Source of the DNA: Quadrisphaera sp. RL12-1S
Lineage (GTDB): Bacteria; Actinomycetota; Actinomycetes; Actinomycetales; Quadrisphaeraceae
Direction of reading: 5' to 3'
Length of the DNA: 64,000 nucleotides
NCBI RefSeq assembly: GCF_014270065.1
Contig: NZ_JACNME010000004.1
Coordinates: 1-64,000 of the forward strand
Both the position numbers and the translations under genes were made by a program. Under the pieces are notes generated by a model. That model saw nothing but the letters and a program-made list of their open reading frames with translations. It did no database searches and had not been told where the DNA came from. The first letter of the stretch is position 1. Each line of letters opens with the position of its first letter. Shown in pieces: positions 58,305 through 64,000 of the stretch.

Positions 58305-59609
58305 TCAGCTCCCCGAGCTCTTGAGGGCGGCCTCGAGGTTGGTCTGGGTGCGCTGCAGGATGGCCTTCGGGTCACCCGTGCCCAGGCCCTCGAGCTGGGA
58401 GTTCAGGTCGGTGATGACGTCGGAGACGCCCTCCTGGTTCGGCACCGCGGTGGCGTAGGACGCGCCCGCGAGGAAGGCCGCCTGCGCCGGGAACTCCTGC
58501 TGGAACGGCTGCGCCGCGCTCTGCAGCGAGGGCATGACGCCGAACGACTTGGCGAACGACAGCTGCTGGTCGGAGGAGGTGAGGTCCTCGACGAGCTTGA
58601 CCGCGGCCTCCTTGTTCTTGGAGTCGGCGGCCACGCCCCAGCAGTTGGTGAAGGTCAGCGTGCCCTTGCCGGCCGGGCCGGCGGGCAGCTCGACCACCTT
58701 GTACTTGACGTTCGGGTAGTCGCTGGCCATGGACCCGACGAGCCAGTTGCCCTCGATGGTCATGGCGGCCTTGCCCGTGCCGAACGCCTCCCCGCCCCAG
58801 CCGGCGCCGAGGTCCTTGGCGAACTTGAAGGAGCCGTCGGACTCCAGCGACTGCACGTACTGCAGCGCCTCGACGTTCTGCTGGCTGTCGGCGACGGCCT
58901 TGCCGTCCTTGACCAGGCCGCCGCCGGCCTCGGCCATGAAGGCCCCGAGCCGGGAGTACTCCGCCGACGTCGACAGGCCGACGACCCCGTTGCCGGTGAG
59001 CTTCTGCGACACCGTCTTCAGCTGGTCCCAGGTGGTGGGGATGTCGGCGTCGGTGAGGCCGGCCTTCGACCACAGGTCGGTGTTGATGACCAGCGCGAGG
59101 GTGGAGAAGTCCTTCGGGGCGCAGTAGAGCTTCCCGTCGCGGGTGAAGGCCTGCTTGAGCACCGGGTAGAAGTCGCCGGCGTTGCTCAGCTGGTCCCCGT
59201 AGGGCTCCAGGGCGCCGCTGGCGGCGTAGGAGTTGAACAGGTCCGAGGAGACGTAGAAGACGTCCGGCGGGGTCTTGGCCGCGAAGCCCTGGCTGAGCTC
59301 CTGCGCGAGGTCGGAGGCCGCGGAGACGCGCGCCGGCGTGCCCGACTCCTTGCTCCACGCGGCCACGGCGTCGGTCACCGCGGTGGTCTCGGCCTGGCCG
59401 GAGGAGCCGATGAGCACCTGCAGCTGGCCGCCGCCGCTGCTCGCGCCGCCGGAGGAGCCCTGCGAGCCGGTGTCGCTGAAGCCGCTGCCGCCGCAGGCGG
59501 ACAGCACCAGGACGCCGGCGGCGAGCACCGCGGCGCTCGCGAGCGACCGGCGGGCGCGCCGACCGGAGCGCTCGGAGCGGGAGGGGCCGGTGGGCGTGCT
59601 GTGGGACAT
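58305..59609 (-). CDS. Sugar ABC transporter substrate-binding lipoprotein
   Basis: A 434-residue extracellular-solute-binding family 1 protein. Residues 1-39 form a lipoprotein signal with lipobox LSAC (Cys39), followed by a Gly/Ser-rich spacer. The mature part has ELSQGFAAKTPPDVFYVSSD, LYCAPKDFSTLALVINTDLW and GKAAMTIEGNWLVG, all typical of maltose/oligosaccharide-binding proteins. ATG 59609 has AAGGAGA six bases upstream on the minus strand. Upstream, a 20-bp direct duplication separates it from lacI. The sugar is unknown; the facing glucosidase suggests alpha-glucans. Confidence 0.93.
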   Translation of the reverse strand: MSHSTPTGPSRSERSGRRARRSLASAAVLAAGVLVLSACGGSGFSDTGSQGSSGGASSGGGQLQVLIGSSGQAETTAVTDAVAAWSKESGTPARVSAASDLAQELSQGFAAKTPPDVFYVSSDLFNSYAASGALEPYGDQLSNAGDFYPVLKQAFTRDGKLYCAPKDFSTLALVINTDLWSKAGLTDADIPTTWDQLKTVSQKLTGNGVVGLSTSAEYSRLGAFMAEAGGGLVKDGKAVADSQQNVEALQYVQSLESDGSFKFAKDLGAGWGGEAFGTGKAAMTIEGNWLVGSMASDYPNVKYKVVELPAGPAGKGTLTFTNCWGVAADSKNKEAAVKLVEDLTSSDQQLSFAKSFGVMPSLQSAAQPFQQEFPAQAAFLAGASYATAVPNQEGVSDVITDLNSQLEGLGTGDPKAILQRTQTNLEAALKSSGS

Positions 59610-59643
59610 GGGTTCTCCTTCGTCGTCTTCTTCGGCGTCGCTC

Positions 59644-59683
59644 GGGGAGTGCGGTCGGTGCGGGGGGAGTGCGGTCGGTGCGG
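59644..59683 (+). repeat. Exact 20-bp tandem duplication
   Basis: GGGGAGTGCGGTCGGTGCGG occurs twice without a gap and fills most of the spacer between lacI and the binding-protein gene, ending at the lacI stop codon. Confidence 0.95.
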
Positions 59684-60724
59684 TCAGGGGGCGCTGCGCA
59701 GCACCAGGCGGGGTGCGAGCAGGTGCTGGCGCGGGGGAGGCGGTCCCTCGGGGCCGGCCTCCACCTGGGCCAGGAGCAGGTCGACGGCGAGGGTGGCGGC
59801 CTCTCCGAGCGGCTGCGCCACGCTGGAGACGCCGATCGCGTCGGCCACCGGGGTGTCGTCGAAGCCGACCACCTCCAGGGAGCGGCCGAGCCTGGTGGCC
59901 GCTCCCCGGGCGCCCAGGGCGAGGGAGTCGCTGGCGCACACCAGGGCGGTCGGCGCCGGCGCGGAGGCGCTGGTCAGGGCGTCCGTGACCGCGGCGAAGG
60001 CGGCCGCGGTGGAGTCCGGGACCTGCAGCTCCAGGGCGCCGGCGGGGGAGCCTCCCGCCTCGGCGAGGGCCCGCGCCCAGCCGCGGCGACGGTCCTCGCC
60101 GGTGCCGGAGCCGTCCGGCCAGCCGAGGTAGGCCGGCGCGGTGTGGCCGGCGGCGATGAGGTGCTCGGTGGCCGCCCGGGTGCCGGCGGCGCCGTCGACG
60201 TCCACCCAGCAGTGGTCGGTGGGGACCGGCTGCCCGGACCCCGGCGCGGGCCAGGGCCGACCGAAGGTGGCGAACGGCACGCCGCGCTCGAGCAGCCAGG
60301 CGGTCCGGGCGTCGCCGTGGTGGGTGCTGGTGAGCACGAACCCGTCGATCTGGCCGCTGGAGAGCAGCTCGTCGTAGCGGGCGACCTCGCCGGCGTCGTC
60401 GTCGGCGGTGAACAGCACCACCCGGTACCCGCGGCCCTGGGCCTCGTCGACGAGGGCGTGGAGGAACCTGTCGAGCACCGAGCCGCTGATGCCGCCGCCC
60501 CAGTGCTCCAGGCGCAGGCCCAGGGTGCGGGAGCGGTTGGTGCGCAGCTGCCGCGCCGCGAGCGAGGGGCGGTAGCCGAGCTCCCCGACCGCCGCGAGGA
60601 CGCGTTCGAGCGTCTCCGGCGCGACCCTGCCGGGGGCGTGGAGGGCGTTGCTGACGGTCTGGCGGGAGACCCCCGCGGCGCGCGCCACGCTGACGAGCGT
60701 CACGCGGTCGTCTGCGCTGGTCAC
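59684..60724 (-). CDS. LacI family transcriptional regulator
   Basis: A 346-residue LacI/GalR repressor. Helix-turn-helix TLVSVARAAGVSRQTVSNAL lies at residues 9-28, with hinge helix PSLAARQLRTNRSRTLGL. A periplasmic-binding-like sensor domain follows (GFDDTPVADAIGVSSVAQPL near the end). It is first in the minus-strand sugar ABC operon and divergent from the glucosidase gene. A perfect palindrome with the central CG expected of LacI operators (60787-60802) lies between them. It therefore likely represses both the ABC operon and the glucosidase until a sugar inducer binds. GTG 60724 is the start. Confidence 0.93.
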   Translation of the reverse strand: MTSADDRVTLVSVARAAGVSRQTVSNALHAPGRVAPETLERVLAAVGELGYRPSLAARQLRTNRSRTLGLRLEHWGGGISGSVLDRFLHALVDEAQGRGYRVVLFTADDDAGEVARYDELLSSGQIDGFVLTSTHHGDARTAWLLERGVPFATFGRPWPAPGSGQPVPTDHCWVDVDGAAGTRAATEHLIAAGHTAPAYLGWPDGSGTGEDRRRGWARALAEAGGSPAGALELQVPDSTAAAFAAVTDALTSASAPAPTALVCASDSLALGARGAATRLGRSLEVVGFDDTPVADAIGVSSVAQPLGEAATLAVDLLLAQVEAGPEGPPPPRQHLLAPRLVLRSAP

Positions 60725-60786
60725 GGGCCACCTCCTGGCTGCGTCAACAGGCGTCGGCGCCGCAGCGAGGGCGCCTTCGCCGTTCC

Positions 60787-60802
60787 GTTTGAACGTTCAA
60801 AC
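60787..60802. promoter_or_regulatory. LacI-type operator GTTTGAACGTTCAAAC
   Basis: A perfect 16-bp palindrome centred on CG. It contains TTGAAC (60789-60794), the likely -35 of the rightward promoter. It is 63 bases before the lacI start on the other strand. Confidence 0.75.
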
Positions 60803-60812
60803 CGGTCGTGAG

Positions 60813-60818
60813 TACTGT
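60813..60818 (+). promoter_or_regulatory. -10 box TACTGT of the glucosidase promoter
   Basis: TACTGT lies 18 bases after TTGAAC, a standard spacing, and gives a ~58-base leader to GTG 60883. Confidence 0.55.
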
Positions 60819-60882
60819 CGTGTCGACCTCCGGGGATGTCAACTCGAAGATCCCCCACCCGCCTGCTCGAAGGAGTCCGACG

Positions 60883-63063
60883 GTGAGCTCCGGCCCCTCC
60901 CACCTGCTCGAGGCGAAGCCCGCCGCGACCGCCCCCGCCCCCGCGCCGACCCCCTCCACCGAGCGCCTGTTGCAGCCGTGGCTGCACGACCTCGTGGCCG
61001 CGCTGGCGCCGCCGGTGCAGCTGTGGTGCGGCCCCGGCGGCGCCGTCGGCGCTGTCGGCGATCTCGGGACCTCGGACGGGACCCAGGGCCTGTGGTGCGG
61101 GGACGTGCGGGTGCTGTCCGCGCTGGTGGCGACCGTCGGCGGGGCCGCGCCGACGTCCGTGCTGGCCGCCCCGGACGGCGCGGACGGCCAGCTGGTGGTC
61201 TCCGTGGCCCGCCACCTCGGTGACGACGCCCCCGACCCCACCGTGCGCCTGGAGCAGCGCCGCCGGGTCACCCCCGACGGCCTCGCCGAGGAGCTGGTGC
61301 TGGTCAGCTCCGCCCGCACCCCCGTGAGCACCGAGGTGACGGTCCACCTCGCCGCGGACCTCGTGGCGATGGACGTGGTCAAGGGCGGGCGCTCGGCGCC
61401 CGCGGTGGCCCCCCGGGCCGACGACGACGGCGGGCTGTCCTGGCAGCGCGACGGCGTGAGCGCGCGCGTGGTCGCCCCCGGCGCCGTCGTCGTCGTCCGC
61501 GGAGCCCTGGCCGCGCTGACCTGGCGCGTGGACCTGGCGCCGGGACAGCGGTGGAGCGCCGCCTGGCGGGTCGAGGCGCGCGACGAGGGCGCCGTGGTGG
61601 GGCCCGCCCCCCGTGCCGGCTGGGCCGACCAGCTGGCCGTGAGCAGCGGCGACCAGCGCCTGGCGCGGTGGGTCGCCCGGTCCCTGGAGGACCTCGAGGC
61701 CCTGCGCATGCGGACCACCGGCGGTGCCGCCGGCCCGATGGGGGACGACGTCTTCCTGGCCGCGGGCGCCCCCTGGTACTTCACGCTCTTCGGGCGCGAC
61801 TCCCTCTGGGCGGCGCGGATGCTGCTGCCGCTGGGCACCGACCTGGCCGCCTCCACGCTGCGCGTGCTCGCGGCGCGGCAGGGGGTCCGGGACGACGCCG
61901 AGACCGGCGAGGAGCCCGGGAAGATCCTCCACGAGGTGCGCCGGGCCGCCAGCGAGGCCGAGCAGGCCGGTGGCACCGCGTTCCTGCCGCCGGTCTACTA
62001 CGGCACCGTCGACGCCACCGCGCTGTGGGTGTGCCTGCTGCACGACGCCTGGCGCTGGGGCCTGCCCGCCGCCGACGTCGAGCCGCTGCTGGGCCACCTG
62101 GAGCGGGCGCTGGAGTGGATGGCGCGCGCCGCGGACCGCGGCGACGGCTTCCTGCGCTACGCGGGCGCGGGGGCGGGCACCGGGCTCGCCAACCAGGGCT
62201 GGAAGGACTCCGGCGACGCCGTGCAGTGGTCCGACGGCCGCCTGGCGGCGGGACCGATAGCGCTGTGCGAGGTGCAGGGGTACGCCCACGAGGCGGCGCT
62301 CGGCGCTGCCGCGCTGCTCGACGCCTTCCGGCGCAGCGGCGGGGACCGCTGGCGCGCGTGGGCCGCCGACCTGGCCACCCGGTTCCGGGAGCGGTTCTGG
62401 GTGGAGGGGGAGCTGGGCCGCCACGTGGCCATCGCGCTGGACGCCACCGGTGCGCCGGTCGACTCCGTCACGTCCAACCCCGGGCACCTGCTGGGCACCG
62501 GCCTGCTGAGCGCCGCCGAGTCGGCGCTGGTCGCGCGCCGGCTGGTGCAGCCCGACCTGGCCGAGGGCCGTGGCCTGCGGACGATGAGCTCGCTGATGGC
62601 CGGGTACTCCCCGCTGAGCTACCACGGCGGCTCGGTGTGGACCCACGACACCGCGATCGCCATCACCGGCGCTGCCCGCGACGGGCACGCCGAGGCGGTG
62701 TCGGTGCTGTCCACGGGCCTGCTCGAGGCCGCCGAGGCGTTCGGCTACCGGGTGCCCGAGCTGCACGGCGGCGAGGCGCGCTCCGGTCCCGGCGGCGTGC
62801 CCGCGCCGGTGCCGTACCCCGCCTCGTGCCGGCCGCAGGCGTGGTCGGCGGCGTCCGCCGTGGCCGTGCTGGCGGCGGTGCTGGGCGTGCGGCCCGACGT
62901 GCCCGGCGGCCACCTGGCGGTCGCGCCCGTGCCGGGCTCGCCCTTCGGGGCGCTCCAGGTGGCGGGCCTGCGGGTGGCGGGGTCTCCGCTGCGCGTCGCT
63001 GTGGACGGCGGCTCGGTGAGCCTCTCCGGTGAGGGCGCCGAGGGACTGGCCGTCTCCGCCTGA
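60883..63063 (+). CDS. Amylo-alpha-1,6-glucosidase / glycogen debranching-like enzyme
   Basis: A 726-residue protein. The N-terminal ~240 residues match the debranching-enzyme N-terminal domain (GTQGLWCGDVRVLSALVATV). The C-terminal (alpha/alpha)6-barrel has YFTLFGRDSLWAARMLLPLG (~306-325), NQGWKDSGDAVQWSDGR (~439) and SSLMAGYSPLSYHGGSVWTH, with the acidic catalytic candidates in these motifs. It should release glucose from alpha-1,6 branches or related glucosides in the cytoplasm; substrate is inferred. GTG 60883 has AAGGAG nine bases upstream, preferred over GTG 60808 inside the promoter. LacI control and the facing sugar transporter suggest use of imported oligosaccharides. Confidence 0.88.
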   Translation: MSSGPSHLLEAKPAATAPAPAPTPSTERLLQPWLHDLVAALAPPVQLWCGPGGAVGAVGDLGTSDGTQGLWCGDVRVLSALVATVGGAAPTSVLAAPDGADGQLVVSVARHLGDDAPDPTVRLEQRRRVTPDGLAEELVLVSSARTPVSTEVTVHLAADLVAMDVVKGGRSAPAVAPRADDDGGLSWQRDGVSARVVAPGAVVVVRGALAALTWRVDLAPGQRWSAAWRVEARDEGAVVGPAPRAGWADQLAVSSGDQRLARWVARSLEDLEALRMRTTGGAAGPMGDDVFLAAGAPWYFTLFGRDSLWAARMLLPLGTDLAASTLRVLAARQGVRDDAETGEEPGKILHEVRRAASEAEQAGGTAFLPPVYYGTVDATALWVCLLHDAWRWGLPAADVEPLLGHLERALEWMARAADRGDGFLRYAGAGAGTGLANQGWKDSGDAVQWSDGRLAAGPIALCEVQGYAHEAALGAAALLDAFRRSGGDRWRAWAADLATRFRERFWVEGELGRHVAIALDATGAPVDSVTSNPGHLLGTGLLSAAESALVARRLVQPDLAEGRGLRTMSSLMAGYSPLSYHGGSVWTHDTAIAITGAARDGHAEAVSVLSTGLLEAAEAFGYRVPELHGGEARSGPGGVPAPVPYPASCRPQAWSAASAVAVLAAVLGVRPDVPGGHLAVAPVPGSPFGALQVAGLRVAGSPLRVAVDGGSVSLSGEGAEGLAVSA

Positions 63064-63132
63064 CGGGGTGCCTGACGGGGTGTCGGTGGGCGCTGGTGCA
63101 CTGCTCCCCGTGATCGAGCCCGTGATGCACCC

Positions 63133-63501
63133 GTGAGCGCGCACGTGCCCCCCGGCTGGCCGCGCGAGGTCCACCCGCCGGACACCGACGGGTTCGTCCG
63201 CACCGCCAGCGCCTGGCTGCTGGACCTCTGCCCGCCCGACTACCGCGCGCACGACGTGCTGGTCCGCCACCCGCTCGTGCTGGCGGTGCTGGCGGGCCAC
63301 CACGTCGCGGCGCAGGCCCAGGGCCAGCGGCGGGCCGTGGCCACGCTGCGCACCGACCTCGCCGGCGCCGTGGGCGTCGACGTGGTGGAGCGGGCCCTGG
63401 ACGCCCTCGACTCCGAGCAGGCCCGCCTGGCCGCCGCCTCCCGAGGCGTCGCCCTCGTGGCGGAGGCGCTGCGCGGGGTGCGGCGCCCGCCCCGGCTGTG
63501 A
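63133..63501 (+). CDS. Small conserved-looking protein of unknown function
   Basis: A 122-residue protein, mainly helical. Readable parts are FVRTASAWLLDLCPPDYRAH, VLVRHPLVLAVLAGHHVAAQ and RALDALDSEQARLAAASRGV. There is no signal peptide, membrane helix or metal site. The family is not recognised; the sequence composition fits a real cytosolic protein and the third-position GC bias is strong. GTG 63133 has no clear ribosome site. It lies between the glucosidase and dxs, and a separate -10-like box before dxs suggests it is not in the dxs transcript. Confidence 0.65.
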   Translation: MSAHVPPGWPREVHPPDTDGFVRTASAWLLDLCPPDYRAHDVLVRHPLVLAVLAGHHVAAQAQGQRRAVATLRTDLAGAVGVDVVERALDALDSEQARLAAASRGVALVAEALRGVRRPPRL

Positions 63502-63598
63502 GGCCCCCCACCGGGTGACGTCCGGCACACCGGTCCGGCAGGTGTGCAGGTGGTGTGCGGGACCTGGCGCGCTCGGCGGGTGCGATCAGCGCCGCTGC

Positions 63599-63604
63599 CT
63601 AGAC
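63599..63604 (+). promoter_or_regulatory. -10 box TAGACT before dxs
   Basis: TAGACT (CTAGACT) lies 60 bases before GTG 63664 in the only AT-richer patch of the 160-base gap; dxs would have a ~50-base leader with a GAGGGGAGGG ribosome site. Confidence 0.45.
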
Positions 63605-63663
63605 TCGGCTCTCGCACCGCCCCGCACCCCGCGCGGCGGCGCAGCACGAGGGGAGGGCAGCCG

Positions 63664-64000
63664 GTGGGCCTGCTGCCGCAGATCACGAGTCCGCGCGACC
63701 TGCGCCGCCTGTCCGTCGCCGAGGTGCGCGAGCTGGCGGACGAGGTCCGGACCTTCCTCGTGCGCGAGGTCAGCCGCACCGGGGGGCACCTCGGGCCCAA
63801 CCTCGGCGTGGTCGAGCTGACGCTGGCGATCCACCGCACGTTCGACTCCCCGCGCGACGCCGTCGTCTTCGACACCGGCCACCAGTCGTACGTCCACAAG
63901 CTGCTCACCGGCCGCCAGGACTTCTCCGGCCTGCGCAAGCGCGGCGGCCTGGCGGGCTACCCGAGCCGGGAGGAGTCCGCCCACGACGTCGTGGAGAACT
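63664..64000 (+). CDS. dxs: 1-deoxy-D-xylulose-5-phosphate synthase, 5' part (partial)
   Basis: The first 112 codons of DXS, the thiamine-diphosphate enzyme that starts the non-mevalonate isoprenoid pathway; the gene runs off the window. [40 protein letters not shown] and [18 protein letters not shown] are diagnostic, with the catalytic-pocket His in [11 protein letters not shown] 63664 has GAGGGGAGGG about six bases upstream. No nearby isoprenoid gene is visible. Confidence 0.95.

Overview
This window is about 75% G+C. It carries classic actinobacterial markers: a SAM-IV riboswitch, SepH, a DUF4192/DUF3093/DUF3159/DUF3710/DUF4193/DUF5998/DUF7455 gene set, actinobacterial cysteine-containing ferrochelatase, CeoB/CeoC, and many GTG starts. 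The block suhB - DUF4193 - DUF3093 - dut - DUF3710 - OB-fold - DUF3159 - ceoC/ceoB - APC/KUP-type transporter - RNA methyltransferase has the same order as I remember for Mycobacterium tuberculosis Rv2701c-Rv2689c. The sigA/parE/parC/pat/DUF5998/phosphodiesterase neighbourhood resembles the Streptomyces hrdB region. A Kineosporiaceae-like actinobacterium (Kineococcus/Quadrisphaera type) is my best guess, but genus is inference only.

Layout. 1-430: 3' end of a 23S rRNA gene, spacer, 5S rRNA and a strong hairpin terminator. 469-11956: a long rightward housekeeping run (low-complexity TPR protein, TPR protein, HAD hydrolase, coiled-coil protein, a 66-residue protein, tlyA, nadK, recN, pyrG, NUDIX, EcsC-like, DUF1232-like), with many 4-base GTGA overlaps. 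12073-16528: a DUF4192 gene, then a SAM-IV riboswitch ahead of metY-metX, and a universal stress protein. 16826-26916: sigA, DUF456 and DUF7455 genes, parE, an amino-acid permease, a double GNAT protein and convergent parC. 27086-35681: a zinc-ribbon membrane protein, nitroreductase, a GNAT/acyl-CoA-synthetase fusion, DUF5998, a phosphodiesterase and thymidine kinase. 35715-39762: sepH, ferrochelatase, suhB. 40183-48982: the mycobacteria-like conserved block ending in a potassium-transport locus and an RNA methyltransferase. 48990-53121: an iron-siderophore ABC transporter around an IdeR/DmdR-type iron box. 53271-56096: aconitase behind a MarR-type palindrome. 56338-63063: a LacI-controlled sugar ABC transporter facing an amylo-alpha-1,6-glucosidase-like enzyme. 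63133-64000: a small unknown protein and the 5' part of dxs.

Two things stand out. First, a divergent locus pairs two RCK-type potassium regulators (CeoB, CeoC) with a protein that closely resembles the KimA/YdaO potassium importer; this could supply the membrane partner that the two RCK proteins lack locally. Second, transcription starts look leaderless across the window: at least fifteen genes have a TANNNT-like -10 box ending six to eight bases before the start codon, with no Shine-Dalgarno sequence. Genes inside operons or with regulated leaders (metY, acn, the ABC binding proteins, the glucosidase) carry clear GGAGG-type sites instead. No CRISPR array, prophage, insertion sequence or tRNA gene was seen.
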